A stretch of 64,000 bases of DNA from Triatoma infestans (lineage: Eukaryota; Arthropoda; Insecta; Hemiptera; Reduviidae): positions 1-64,000 of the forward strand of contig JAAEAF010008084.1 in assembly GCA_011037195.1 (NCBI GenBank), in the 5' to 3' direction. The position numbers and the translations under genes are program-made. The notes below the pieces were generated by a model. It had not been told where the DNA came from and did not search any database. It saw nothing but the letters and a program-made list of their open reading frames with translations. This document shows positions 44,750-56,877 of the stretch, in pieces. The number at the start of each line of letters is the position of its first letter. Positions within the stretch are counted from its first letter, which is position 1.

Positions 44750-46100
44750 GTAGAAAAACAGAAAGTTATCGTTGACTAAACAAAATTAAAAGTCTGCAAG
44801 AAGACTTAAAGTGAAACATTGTATGAAACAGAGAAAACTGACGAAAGATACCGGACTGAAATTAAGTGAAAATGCTAGCAATATAAAACAATAAATTGAA
44901 TCTCACAGTTCGATGCTTAAGGTCTCAGCAATACATATTTATCCAAATATACATACACAAGAGCCCGTAAATGGACAGCAGACATAAAGACTAATTTCTG
45001 ATCGAAGCATTTTCTTTTGAACTCAAGAGACCTGAAAACGTACATTTCCAGGGATAACTCTATATCAAAAATCTAACACGATCGTAATACTTCCTTAATT
45101 ACCAGTAGTAAAAGAAAGTTAAAAAAAAAACAAAAAATGTCATAGAGATGGGGTAAATACATAATTTATTAAATGCTTGTGTTGAAAAATATGCAAATGA
45201 TGGGTTTCATTTAGTCCACCATTTAAAATTATAACTATTTGCATTATTTACTTACTGAATGACTCATCTATGTTTCTGTAATATTCGGGGGTGTCCAGGA
45301 ATTGAAAGTACGAATGTTATAAGGTTTAGAATTATTTTAATGATAGAATGTTTCCCAAATTCTTTGTTTGGGGGGGGGCGGTTGCTGGTGTTTCTATCAA
45401 ACTAAATAACAATGAAAGTACGTGAATGAACGGATTCCGTTTCTAATAAAAACTATAAACTGGAATTTCATAAAAATAAAGTAGGATTAAATTTACGCAT
45501 TTCTCACCAAACTTTCAAAATAGCTTAACTCAAATTATTAATACTTATATAAATTGGAAAAAGTTGTGCAAGTGATGTCGTTCATCGACTTCCAATGAAT
45601 ATGATATTTAATCCAGTAAATTGAAACTAAATGTTTAAATCTTAATTCTTAGCGTCTTACATGAATCAGATTTTAATCATATTATTCCTCTCGAATTTCA
45701 TTATATCATTTCAATTGGATGATGTAATATAATACGTATTATAATGCAATAGAATCCCTTCTATGAAATCGGCAATACTTTGGCAAGATTTTGAGTGGCG
45801 CCATATTTACTAAAATTTAAGGCTTCCAATAAGACTCAAGTTCATCAAAAAATTATGTATTTAGCTCTACATAATCTTATATTATATACACTATATTAGT
45901 TACCTCGTATTTTTTTTAACTCTATTATTTTTTTATTTTATAATTTCATATTATCAATAATTCTTTTAAATTACCGAAAGAAAAAAATGTTATTAAACAA
46001 TTCTCAAATTCTTTCAAAACTTGCGTTTTTATAAGAAACAAACTCAGCACTTGTCTAAACTTCAAAGTTTCAGCGAATTAAGTTTTACAGGAAGGTGTTT
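44750..46100. other. Unassigned AT-rich stretch
   Basis: No feature could be supported. R-like words occur near 45010-45110. Confidence 0.4.
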
Positions 46101-46134
46101 TTGTTATAGTAGCGTTGTAGAAAGTACTAATTAA

Positions 46135-46490
46135 TTAAATAAAGTTATAAGTTTTTATCTGTGCAGTGAGCATTTCAGTTTTAAAGAAAACACCACATAC
46201 TGACTGGATAAAACCACAGCTGCGGTGTACAATACTACTAGCATCTCCGCGTGAGCACCATTTTATTCTGAATGGAGATGACGCCCGGTTTCGGCGAGTG
46301 GCAAATCCTCGGCCGTTCCAAAAATTGCAGTTGGAAATTTTTCGGCCATGGTAACGCCTCTGCGCCCATTTTATACGCTTCTTTTCCTTCGTCACACATG
46401 GAGGCGTCTCAAAAACAACCTTAGAGAAATCCGCGTCCACTTCACACGCACACACAGCTCGATGTAATGCTGCCCTCTTTTCCAGGGAGT
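46135..46490 (-). CDS. Unassigned basic open frame in a GC-richer island
   Basis: A minus-strand frame stays open from about 46485 to 46135. From its first ATG at 46455 it gives 106 residues, MCACEVDADFSKVVFETPPC onward, rich in R, K, C and W (WAQRRYHGRKISNCNFWNGR). The open part extends 5' of that ATG with VRYSLEKRAALHRAV. No domain was recognised. The GC content is clearly above the flanks, and no transposon hallmark was seen, so this is one of the few candidates for a host exon or a transferred fragment. The plus-strand frame at 46166-46354 overlaps it. The evidence for translation is weak. Confidence 0.25.
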
Positions 46491-46679
46491 ACCTAACAAA
46501 AAGTCCGCATCATACATGCACGGTCTCCAGCTATATTATAAATAAATTATTGTTATTTCACTGTAAACTATTATTATATAACTGTAATACACAGATGGTG
46601 TATAGCGACATTTCTAAAAAAAAAATTGTAAGTCCTAAAAACATTTATGTTTTCGTAACAGGATATTTTAAAATATAAT

Positions 46680-47375
46680 ATTTCCGGTATTATTATTATT
46701 ATTACCAACCTCGGGTGGGCTATATCCCGGCACCGCAGCCAACAGAGGCTTATTGTGCCATCCCCGATAGTTCCTAGTAGACAAACCCTCCCTCCTTAAG
46801 GAGTTTGAGGGCCTTCACCACCAGGTCATTTTGAGCTACTATCTCCTCAGGTCGCAACGTACCAAAGGTTTATACCTCAATTTAATTATTGCAGTGCAAT
46901 CAAACAACAGGTGGGAGGCCGTTTCCTCCTCTTCCTGACATAATCTGCACAAGGGTTCCGCTCGAATGAGCCCTACCTTGTACAGATGTTTCCTGAACCT
47001 ACCATGACCCGTTAATAGTCCCGTCACCAGAGAAATCTGGCTCCTACTTAGACTAAGAGTCATTTGGGTCCTTCGTTTACACAGTCCAGGCATCATCCTT
47101 TTACTGTGTATAGTACCTGGGCTCCCCCTCCAGAGCTCTTCATGCTTACTGCGACATCACTCTCTCATCGCTGCACGAATCGCTCCGCCAGTTATCCCCA
47201 GGACTGGCTCTGGACCAATGAACGGAGTGTTTGCCCCGTTCCTGGCCAGTTGATCGGCTGTGTCATTCCCCTCAATCCCTGTATGTCCAGGCACCCATAG
47301 CAGCTGTACCTTGTTGTGCCTGGAGAGTCTCACCAATGCCTCACGACATTCTTTCACTAGGGATGATTTCCTGTA
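46680..47375 (-). pseudogene. LINE insertion (third RNase H family), 10-bp TSD
   Basis: Minus strand: KVQLLWVPGHTGIEGNDTAD with QLARNGANTPFIGPEPVLGI (about 47300-47190) is the C-terminal RNase H motif. SLVTGLLTGHGRFRKHLYKV and PLCRLCQEEEETASHLLFDC (about 47040-46900) form the zinc tail. A frameshift lies near 47100-47150. The TAA-repeat tail appears at 46690-46703. ATTTCCGGTA (46680-46689) and ATTTCCTGTA (47366-47375) are the probable TSD with one mismatch. It is 5'-truncated. Confidence 0.9.
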
Positions 47376-47379
47376 AGAA

Positions 47380-48160
47380 AATTATTTTGAAAATTGGACA
47401 CGATCTCAATATTTCGTCTTATAGCGGTAATTAAAAGTAGAAAAAAATAATAATAATAAAAGATCATTAAATTATACATATATATATTGTATACCTTAGT
47501 TATGAAGTAATTGCTCATTTTTTGAAACGTACGTGCGTAAAAAATAAAAAAAAATAAAAAAAAAAATTGCAAACGTAGAGACTTACGAGAAACATTAGCC
47601 TAATGCTTACAGCTAGGGTACTAGAGTAACAGAGAGGGAGAGAGAGAGACCTTATGTGCTGTTGCTTTGGAAGAACGCTGAGAAGTCTGGGTATAATGCG
47701 TCTCGTGGGTAGCATTGTGCCTACAATTTGTGTAGCTTTACTGCAGAGTGAGAGATATAGAACGAGTGAGAGGAGACCTCTAGCAACACTTGCTACAACA
47801 CTATACTATACCAGATCTTTATTTTTCATTCGTTGTTTGTATGTCTGTGACCATTATATTTATATGTCTGTGAAATTTTACTTTTATATTTGTTATATTT
47901 ATATATATATATCATTTAGTTGAACTTCTTCTAAAATATCAATCTAAAAAACCTAATATAGTTCAAACAGTCAAACTATTCACTGTCCATTATATAAATA
48001 AAGTCCTAGTATAATATATTTACATTAATTGTTATTTGACTTGAGATAAAACGAAATATTGCAGCCAATTCCATTCTAAGAAAACCAAGTATCTATCTAG
48101 ATTGTTCTTGGGTTGAAATTGTACGGTTGTACACTTAAGATTTATTATTTCTACTAAGGT
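47380..48160. other. Unassigned AT-rich stretch
   Basis: No feature could be supported. The 89-codon frame at 47654-47923 is in simple TA-rich sequence at its end and has no known domain. Confidence 0.35.
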
Positions 48161-48163
48161 TTG

Positions 48164-48197
<34 letters not shown>

Positions 48198-48213
48198 TCT
48201 CTCACTCTCTGCT
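48164..48213 (+). repeat. (CT)n/(CA)n microsatellite
   Basis: A CT run to about 48182, then CA repeats to 48197, then CT again. Confidence 0.95.
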
Positions 48214-48810
48214 CTAAGAGAATGAAAGGGGAAAAAAGAAATACTATTGATGTTTGGTTAGAGCGCGTTGCGCGAGTCCCATTAACTGGCTGTCTAGATA
48301 GTGGGTCTCTCATTGGATCACAGTAAATCTTCTAAACCCACCTACCAAAACACACACACACATCCCTATCACATAGCAATCTAATAGTAACTATTCGACC
48401 TACTTACACAGCTACTATTATATTCAATAGAGTCCTATATTTAATAGAAACATATATTACTAAATAGTTTTTAGTTTTTCAAATAATATAAGCCCTGAAT
48501 AAATAAATAAAATTTAGAAATTCTATACAACTATATTATTTAATGCTTAGATTAGAGTAACACCGGGAGGATTTAAGTAATAAATAAACAAAAATAAATA
48601 AAAAATAGAAATACAATACTGAATGTTTGTGGGCAATTACAGACGTGACGCTTTCTACTAGTCATACGTATTACGATCGTGTCATGTTTTCCAAAATTCT
48701 ATTTTACACCGGGTATGTTTCGATGTCCCCTGACTTCCAAAAAATATCTGCTGATGACATTCTTTACTCCAATTAATATAATTTAATTGACATATTTCCT
48801 TTAAAGATTG

Positions 48811-49025
48811 CTACGTTTTCCGTGTTAGCCTGCTTCATTTTTTGGTCACCGACCGGTTTCGGGCGTTCGCCTATCATCAAGATGTTTTTTGTTGAACAAT
48901 CTATGTTATTACACTGTTCAACAAAAAAACATTCTGATGATGGGCGAACGCACAAAATTGAGCAGGCTTATCACAGAAAATGTCTCTGATGCTTTCCAGC
49001 TCTGCGGAACCAACCACCACAACAA
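48811..49025. mobile_element. FB-1 foldback, copy f
   Basis: The left arm starts within the element (CTACGTTTTCCGTGTTAGCC) and the right arm is complete to its end, CAACCACCACAACAA. The loop is around 48895-48920. On the minus strand the left arm carries TTGATGA, a TAGGCGAACGCCC hairpin and GAAACCGGTC with GGTGACC. The right arm has CTGATGATGGGCGAACG, then a deletion that removes GAAAC. Outer bases of the left arm have been lost. Confidence 0.88.
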
Positions 49026-49079
49026 TTTATTATTAGTAAGTAATTTAGTAGTATATCTGGACGGACTTATGTGGAACGA

Positions 49080-49940
49080 CCTCTGTTGAAGCTTGCGCCA
49101 TAAAGCTTGTGCAGTTTAAATTTTAAAGACTTTACTGAGAGACCCCCAAAACTTCTCTAAAAGCTCATTTTTTTGGGGGGGATCAAATCTTTTAAATAAA
49201 AGTTGTTTATTTTTTTTGTTGATAAGATAAGCCTTATCCCCAAAGCTTTATAGAAAGTCTCCAAAATTTTATACATTTGTCTAGTTTATATAATTTTATT
49301 AATGATATCTTATGAGGTTTCGACAACACACTGTCATTTTCAAAGGCTTTAATACTTTAAAAGACTTTTTAATGCTTTAATACTATTCCTAAATTATTGT
49401 CAAAGTAGTGATAATGAAACCTACACACATGTAGTTATGTAACAGAGTTCCATGTTGAGAATAATAATGATGCAAACATTTTTCAATATATTTCTTGAAT
49501 AATTTTTAGCTATATTCAACTTCTCTGCGCTCAAAACGCTTAAGAATTATGTCATTATTTCATCAATAAAATGACCAGTAAAAATACGATAAAATATTAA
49601 TAATAAAATAAGTGAACAGTAATTAAAGTGCTCAGTTGTTGTTTTTTTTTTGTTTTTTATAATATTTACTGTTTACACACGAAAATTTTTCATTAAAATA
49701 GAGTGCGCTATTATGTTGGACTAAAAGTGATAATGTCCTATACTTCTCACTTCTCTGGTGTATTCGTGGATAGTTTTTGCTTATCTAGCTTTGGTCGAAT
49801 TTAATAATTTACTTTGTATTAATTGTTGGCTTTACCAATAACGTTTCGCCTTTTAATTTCGATTTGAATTTTCACGTAATTTTCCAACAGTGTTTATTCA
49901 AGCATCTTAATTAAGAAGTGTCTTAATTAAGACTCTCTGT
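49080..49940. other. Unassigned stretch with one hammerhead-like block
   Basis: R-like words occur at 49100-49280. On the minus strand at 49312-49348 there is GCC, TTTGAAAA, TGACAGTGTGTTGTC and GAAACCTCATA, resembling the block in FB-4. A clear opposite arm was not found. Confidence 0.35.
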
Positions 49941-49959
49941 GTAGTCTTTGAAAAGAGAC

Positions 49960-50175
49960 CACGCTCTAAGGCATCCAAAGCTGGAGTTTTAGGATATAGT
50001 TATACCAAAAAAAATGAACCATAACAGGGTTGAGAGCAAAAATCCAGACCTGAACCTAAGATTCATAGCAGTCCGAACAAATCGGACAATAATCTTAAGA
50101 GGAAGAATTTTAAGCTCTTCCACAGCAGACATCCAATTCTAACAAAAGCCCCTCAACATTAATCACCTCATAAAA
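49960..50175 (-). pseudogene. LINE 3' end fragment (18-kb family), decayed
   Basis: AAAATCCAGACCTGAACCTA, TTCATAGCAGTCCGAACAAA and CTCTTCCACAGCAGACATCC match 42000-42110 of the related LINE, so this is its complement-strand 3' region. Probably the same insertion as 50945-51415, separated by about 770 bases of unassigned sequence. Confidence 0.75.
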
Positions 50176-50179
50176 CAAG

Positions 50180-50940
50180 TAATGAATCAGGCTTGTATTT
50201 ATTTTGGTTTTTATTATTTAATTTTAAGATTTTTGTGTGAAATTGAAAAATCTTTTGTTAGGTAAGTTTTAAGATTGAAATATGAAAGTTTGATGTGAAA
50301 CTGGGATTAGGTGCCCCATTATTATAAACAGTAAATTGATAATTTTAATATTAATAGCTGTGATGTTTAAATTAAAAAAATTTGTAGTAAATTTAATCTG
50401 TTCGGAGGAATCTTAAAGAACCACTAAACTTTGAAGGGGTGGATCTGTGACGCCCCGACACACACGTCGAATGGTCATACGAATGTGATAATTTACATTT
50501 TAAATAGCTAGTATTTAACTTAAGTTACGTTTTTAATGTGGAGGAGCAATATCGAGTACTCCATCACTACTATTTAATTAGGTTTAAGAATTATTAGCTT
50601 GAGTATAGGTATGACTGTATCTATAGACATGAATGTATTTATTAGGATGAACGTTTTTAAGTATGAATTTGATTGCTGACTTGTGTATGGTAAAAAACAT
50701 GAATATATTAGTATACAATTGGTTTTATTTAATCTCAAGATTAGGCACTAAGTGGGTACACTAAATGGGCTCTAGTACTTTATCTCCATTTATTTAATTA
50801 AGAGTGAATTAATAAAAGGCTGTTCAATTTTAATATAATGTATGTTAAGCTCAATTAGTATAGAGTCATTGAGGATGATTATCAGGTGCAAAAGAACTTA
50901 GATGTTGTGCACCTTAAAAATAATTTAAAAAAAAAATCAA
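50180..50940. other. Unassigned sequence between two LINE pieces
   Basis: AT-rich. It could be a later insertion. No ends or family were recognised. Confidence 0.35.
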
Positions 50941-50944
50941 AATG

Positions 50945-51415
50945 CCCTTAGAGATGTGGATGAAAGACAAAGGCAGAACTATCGGTTTTCTATCATCAAG
51001 GATCCACCATCGTTCACAACCCATTCGTTGTTATGGGCAAATACTATGAGGCTGTTCATGCTTGAAATCTGAATAGATACATGTCCAGAGACACCCAATA
51101 GCAAGTTTGAGAAACGTTGTTTTGGCCAACCTATCCACTTCCTGACTAATAAGCTCCTCCAATTACTAATAAGCTCTTCTTTTATTCTATAACATTTTAG
51201 GGTCTTCAACATAGCCTGACAATCCGAGTAGATATAATCTTCTATTAAATTGCATTTGTGACTGCTGACATGGATTACATAATTGAGAGTGGTCCATTCA
51301 CCCGAGAAAATCAACAAATGATTTCCTGTATCAAGATAGACCTCAGCTCTGGTATCTTCCATCTATTGTAGATCTGTCTGTGTAAACACTGAGATAATTG
51401 CTAGACAACACACCA
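50945..51415 (-). pseudogene. LINE RNase H remnant, decayed
   Basis: Minus strand: EDYIYSDCQAMLKTLKCYRI (about 51245-51185) corresponds to the RNase H motif with the catalytic Asp (IxSDSQAAxKAL). Upstream comes FSGEWTTLNYVIHVSSHKCN, downstream LGVSGHVSIQ and a region corresponding to GPEP. The open frame is 50979-51362. Sequence decay is greater than in the other LINE tails. Confidence 0.7.
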
Positions 51416-51454
51416 GTTGGAACCAGTCTTAGAAGATATCTAGTATAGTTCACT

Positions 51455-51655
51455 ACGTCCTGAAAGATCTATTCTGCCCGCGAAGTCTTCTCAGTACACT
51501 CCCGTCTCCGGGTAGTGATCTTCGTTACAGACAACACTGCACCCATTACCGAGCAGTGAGCTGTAGACGCTCCTAAACAAAAAAAATAACCAAGGCAGCA
51601 CTGCCTAGAATACTAGTTCATCGTATTACCAGCTCTAATCCCGTCCTTTGAGCCT
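51455..51655 (-). mobile_element. SINE-B copy, decayed
   Basis: CCTGAAAGATCTATTCTGCC (51459-51478) is the complement of the SINE-B LINE-like tail. The body follows as TTACAGACAACACTGCACCC and GAGCAGTGAGCTGTAGACGC, and a remnant of the head as GCTCTAATCCCGTCC. Confidence 0.8.
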
Positions 51656-51659
51656 TGTG

Positions 51660-52515
51660 CATGCTTAATCAAAATAATAAACAATAAAACAACAACTAAA
51701 AATACAATTTGTAAGGTAAACGAAAGGGCAAATTAGCCCAGCATTGAGGATTGAACTTCCAGTATACTACAAAAAAAAAATCATTTTATATAAATGGAAA
51801 TAGGGAAATATTTTCCATTAACAATAAGTAATTAAAAAACATAGGATATTTTATTTAAAAAAAAAAATTATAAACGAATTATTATTCTATGAAGTTATCC
51901 CATAAAAGTTTTAACGGCAATGAAATTTATATCAGACATATATTTATGGTTGTGTAGTAATTATAATAAAAATTTATGAAAAATGCTCACATTATTTTTG
52001 TTTTTTTTAAGCCAGCAGCAAAATGATGAAAATTAAGAAAATTACAAGCAATAAAATTATCATAAGTCATTAAGGAAAGAGGGCATGAAGATTAGGAAAA
52101 GGTCATTAAGGAAAACCGACCAAACAGTGTAGTGAACGGAAATGGGAGGTTATTTATTTGAGTGCTAGTAAGCAAGTTGGCTCTCATTAAATAAAGCATA
52201 AATTGCATAACATGAGGCAATAATTGTATTTTATTTTAGATTAGACTAAATAAAACTGTTTTCTTGTGTGTATGAGTGGGGGGAGGAAGGAAAAACTTAT
52301 ATCAAGAATAAAGCTGGGTTAATATTTTAATTTAACACAAATAATTTATTGTTACCAAATATTTGTTTTAGTTAAATAAATTAAATATTTATGAAAGGCA
52401 GGCAAATTTCGCTACTTCAAAAAAAAAAAAAAAACTTCTTGACGTTCTCAATATTTAAATTATTCGCAAATTAATTCAAAATATCAAACGTAAAAGATCT
52501 ATTTTATATAATTAA
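51660..52515. other. Unassigned AT-rich stretch
   Basis: No feature could be supported. Confidence 0.4.
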
Positions 52516-52523
52516 GAATGTTG

Positions 52524-52580
52524 ATCCACAATAGACCTCGCTTTGTAGGTCGCAGTGGAATGAGGCTCGCCCCCCCCCGT
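52524..52580 (+). mobile_element. LINE 3'-tail fragment
   Basis: TCCACAATAGACCTCGCTTT, then GTAGGTCGCAGTGGAATGAG and a C run: the very 3' end of the LINE family at 43914-44743 and 61769-62917. No coding part is attached, so it is either an extreme 5' truncation or a SINE-B relic. Confidence 0.75.
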
Positions 52581-52929
52581 TATATAAGAATGTCGGAATG
52601 TCGACTCTGTGAAATATCCAATTTTTCAATTGTTAAGTGTATGTTTTCCTGTGAATTCGTTAAACCCAAGCAGTTACACATATCAACTATCACTGTAGGG
52701 CCTTACGTACATACTTTGTTGTTGTGTGTGTCAATGTAGTAGGTAAGTGTTGTTCGTACTGTTTAGCGAGGATACCCGTAGGGGTGCTATGGGAGAAAGG
52801 CCGCCTGAAAATGTTCGCAGCATTACTTTCCATCTGCTTAGCTCGGATACATTCTGATCTACGTCATAGTAATGGCATAACACCAATTTTATACTTATTA
52901 TAATATTGAAATTTTTCCTCCTTGAATTA

Positions 52930-53179
52930 AAAATTATAAAATAAACAAGGTTAAAATGGATGTGAGAGAAAGAGAAAGAATTAGAGAGAATGGATTTAGA
53001 AATGAGATTAGAAATACACTAGATGATATGATGAACACTGTATAATAAACAGAAGTTAGGGAGCGAGAATAATAAAGAGACAGACTGGGTGAGTAAATTA
53101 GAAAGTAAGTAGATAGGTTGCTGACCAGATGTACTGTTGTAAAAACTGTGTAGATCTGTTATGAACTGTTCTGCTGTCG

Positions 53180-53218
<39 letters not shown>

Positions 53219-53340
53219 ACTCGATTTCTCCCTCCAAAAATGGCCTAGGTGGGGAATAACTAACATTTAATGTCTGCTTCTTCACAATTTCGGATCCTAT
53301 GAATTTTTAATGATTCGGATCCAATTAATGTATTTACGCT
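52930..53340 (+). repeat. Repeat shared with 40325-41135, uninterrupted copy
   Basis: Contains ATGGATGTGAGAGAAAGAGA, GAGAATAATAAAGAGACAGA and GGTGGGGAATAACTAACA, plus a (CT)n(AT)n microsatellite at 53179-53218. It lacks the FB-2 insertion and so represents the empty site. Possibly an LTR fragment. Confidence 0.6.
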
Positions 53341-53344
53341 AATG

Positions 53345-54050
53345 TTAATATGTTAATGTATTTTACGCAGATCATTTAGTATGAAATTTTATAATAGCTC
53401 TTTAATTATATAAAGTTTCAATATATAGAGTATAGACTACAATTAGATATAATTAAGTATTATTTCTCTTTAATAACTTTCGTAAGATAGAATGTTATTA
53501 CTATATTTTATTACAATGTTTATATTTGTGATTTACAGAACGATTAAATTTCAAATGAAAATCAAATGATATATTTCCATAAAATACAAAATTATTGTGT
53601 TTGAAAGCGACCATGGTCTTATAGTGGGTGATCTGAGGATTATTTTCTCTGGTGGAGACTGTAACCTATTTCTGTAGACTGTATCTGTTGTAGAAGTATT
53701 TTTACTACCCAACATCGGGATCAATGATCAAGAAATGCTTTCTGAAACATCATGCATTGACTAAATTCCTCCAAATGATTCCCAAATAGTATTGTATCGG
53801 TAAAAAAACCCCAACAATTTTGAAAGAATTAATTATTTTTTCTTTTCCCTCAATTCAATCTTTGCCCCCCCCTCCCAAAATCTATAATGGTCTCAGAGAA
53901 TATGAAAAACACATTTTCCATTATACTGAATCCACTACCAAATTTTTAATAGTTTTTAAGTAGACTTAGGAAGCAGAGAAGAACTATAATCCTACAGCTA
54001 AACAACCCAGACTAGTGAAACCCAGACATTGCCAAAAAATAAGAATTCGT
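53345..54050. other. Unassigned AT-rich stretch
   Basis: No feature could be supported. Confidence 0.4.
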
Positions 54051-54084
54051 CAACTAATTTTCAACTTAGCACTTTAATGTTATT

Positions 54085-54190
54085 GGTATATGCAGTGTAT
54101 GTAGCGTGAGCGTTATTGAAAGGTCTTAAGTATGCGTATGTTTAAGACATAATAACTACTTACAATAAATAATTTGACTATATTTGAATT
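54085..54190 (-). repeat. Dispersed repeat U fragment, minus strand
   Basis: TATGTAGCGTGAGCGTTATT and AAGTATGCGTATGTTTAAGA are complements of the U phrases GCTCACGCCAC and TTAAACGTATATAC. Confidence 0.55.
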
Positions 54191-54409
54191 ATTGAATAAT
54201 GTGAATAAAAATTACAAATTAATTGTAATAATGAAATACTTATAAAAAAATAAATTTTGCACTTGATTGATTTAAATTCAAATGTTCAAATTAAACACTT
54301 ATTGGCACACTGAATTTTAAAGTGAGACAGTGACGTTCTGACGTGATGTTACTGGGTGAATAAATGATTTGGATGAAATAATGCTCGTCTTGGTAGTTAA
54401 AAACCTGCT

Positions 54410-54800
54410 GTTTATATTTGATTTCTAGAAGGGGGTTAAAGGACAATAGTGGCAGAGTTCCCCGACCACTCTTGTAACGGTGTCTTGTACCTGTTTTTTT
54501 TGTTTGCTTTTTTTTTTTTAATTTAAGGCACTCAACATCTATGGTCATTAGCGCCCGGAGCCTTCTCAGTGCACTGCCGGCCTCCGGACAGTGTTCTCTT
54601 GCTACCGACAACACGGCATCACGAACAATGAGCTGTAGAGGCTCTAGGAAGAAAAAATCTAAGGGTAGGCACTGGACTCAAACCCGGGGACTCCGCGTGG
54701 GAGTCCAACGCGCTAACCACTTAGCTAGCTAATCCCTTCCCTCGAGGCTTCTTGTACCTGTGTTTTTACCCTTTTCCAGCCAACGTACAAATTTCCTTTA
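54410..54800 (+). repeat. Single monomer of the 166-bp repeat, split by a SINE
   Basis: TTGATTTCTAGAAGGGGGTT, ACTCTTGTAACGGTGTCTTG and, beyond the SINE, CCAGCCAACGTACAAATTTC follow the order of the tandem monomers at 59800-60200. The SINE lies between the CTTGT and ACCC portions. Confidence 0.8.
54483..54761 (-). mobile_element. SINE-A copy with 12-bp TSD
   Basis: TCTTGTACCTGT flanks the copy at 54483-54494 and 54750-54761. The minus-strand head (about 54740) reads GGGAAGGGATTAGCTAGCTA, with a duplicated AGCT. The B box is GGTTTGAGTCC (one change). The tail, AGATGTTGAGTGCCTTAAAT plus A run, lies at 54495-54545. Confidence 0.92.
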
Positions 54801-54929
54801 GAAATTGTAGTGGAAGTACGAAATCAAAAAATAATAGTTTAAAGTTTCTGAATATTTTATAGTATCCAAAATTGTATTTTTGTTAATATTTTATAATTAT
54901 TTTAGTGCTGTGAATTTACCTTCAAAAAG

Positions 54930-55345
54930 TGTGTATTTTAGAACCAGGTATATTAAATCTGGTCATTGCTATTAAGAAAACAAAGGCACTAAATCCCGTT
55001 AGGGTAACTCCTTTGTATAAGAATTCCCCCGCGAGAGAGAGAGCAATTCCAAAGAATAGAGTCCAATATTAACTTTAAAAGAGTAAAGAGTAGATAGTCT
55101 TAACCCAGCCTTCAAACAGAACGTTACTTCAGGAATCGCTCTCTAAATATCAGTGCCAGTTTCACAATAAATTAAATTGGTTGTTATTATTATTTTAACA
55201 GAATATATTTATTTATAAAACAGTAGTGTGTTCTTAATTATTCTTAATTCTTATATTCTATCTCAAACGTATATACAATCCCTTACTAAACCGCTCCGCC
55301 ACAACCAACTACCAGTATACACATCACACCATAACATTACAGATT
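54930..55345 (+). repeat. Dispersed repeat U
   Basis: Carries TGTATTTTAGAACCAGGTAT, AATATATTTATTTATAAAAC and CTCAAACGTATATACAATCC, ending near CATCACACCATAACATTACA, colinear with 32170-32660. Confidence 0.65.
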
Positions 55346-55349
55346 ATAT

Positions 55350-56870
55350 GATTTTAAAATATAAATCTATTTCAATTTATTTCTATTTTTCCACTTGCTT
55401 CTTCCACTAGACCACTAAAAAATTTTTGAAAATAGACTTCAATATTTATAATTTTAAAGAATGCTTTTTTTTTAAAAAAAAAAAATAGTTGAAATATCTA
55501 TTGTACAAGAAATTTCTACAAAACAATAAGTTTTCCAAAACTGAAAAGAAATGAATAATTGTACAAAATAAATCTAGAGGATGTTGGAGGAGGAGGAGAA
55601 GAAAAATGACAGAAAATAGAAAACAAAAAGACAAAAAAATAAATAGAAAAAAAAAAAGACAGGAAGTAAAATGAAACAGAGAATAAGTTAGAAAGAAATA
55701 GAAGCAGTGATCCACAGTGTTTCATAATGTCTGTTGATGACTAGTGTGATTCCGGCGGTCTTTTTCTGGTACAGCCAGTCAGAAAGATAGTTTCTTTGTT
55801 TTTGTGGATGTAACATTTCACTGATCATCCATGACCAATGTGTGCCACAAGGCGTAACAATTCTTTCTCATCATTCTTTCTTACAAAACTCTCTACTTCA
55901 TCATTTTTCTAGTCACTTCGTTCACACAGTAAGGCCAGGAACATTGTAAATGTAAATATTTCTTCATTTTTATTTCTCTTATTTTTCACGTGTTTTTAAT
56001 CTTTTTCTATAAGAAGAAATTTTTTCTTCTTTTTTTTTTAACACACAACGCCAATAATTCAAGTTCGTGCAAAGAAAAGTAAAACTTCCCAAAAATAATT
56101 ATTCATAGAAGACAACTTATATTTAGCACATTGAATAATATGTTTGCTTCTTTGTGATATGAAACACAGCTAGCTTCTAAATTATCACAATATTCAAATC
56201 TCTGAAAAAATAAACTACATTCCATGGAAGAAAGTCTCAAATAATTTAGAACCATTACGGGGACTCATCAGAGTCATTGATTGGTATATTAAACTTTTTC
56301 TTTATACAATTAAATTTATTTAAATATTATAAAAGAGGCATAACGACTTTTTATCACTATGTGTTTCCCAGAACAAAGACGGAGAAGCTAACAAACACGT
56401 TATCGAATAAGGGTGTTAGAATAGTGCAACCATGGTTAGCAGAAGAAACGCCATCTGGTGAGAGCAGCATTCGGTTGATTATTGCCTAGTGGAAGTAGAG
56501 TATAAACAGCTATTCAGATAAGAGGTAGAGCGCCCAAAAAAGAAATGCTTCTCTCCTTCCCCCAAAAAAGTTTAACAATTTTATCGACGATATATACAAA
56601 CAAAAGAAAAAAATGGAGGTTCACAGAAATGGCCTAGAAAAATCGGAGGAATGATTAACATAGAATGGTCATCCTCAGAAGATAGGAGTTGCAGAGTTCC
56701 CAGAAAGTACATGGGGACGGCGGAAAAGAAGATTAGCTATATAAATTGATTCAATCATAACATAGAGAAGAAGCGCAACTGTTTAGAGAAACACTGTCTC
56801 AAAGAGTCAATTAACTATGTTGTTCGCGAGAATTAACTGGCAATGAGGGTATTGTGAAATTTAAAATAGG
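55350..56870. other. Unassigned AT-rich stretch
   Basis: Purine/pyrimidine-biased runs at 55550-55700 create long but meaningless minus-strand frames rich in F, S and L. A 70-codon frame at 56277-56489 has no recognised domain. Confidence 0.4.
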
Positions 56871-56877
56871 TGATTCC

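Noticed and set aside
55446..55725. Minus-strand frames rich in F, L and S that look like transmembrane segments.
   Set aside because: They are in a purine-rich plus-strand tract, a compositional artefact.
56380..56860. Possible LINE RT tail (basic frame with RRxx pattern).
   Set aside because: The match was too weak and needed several frame changes without any invariant motif.
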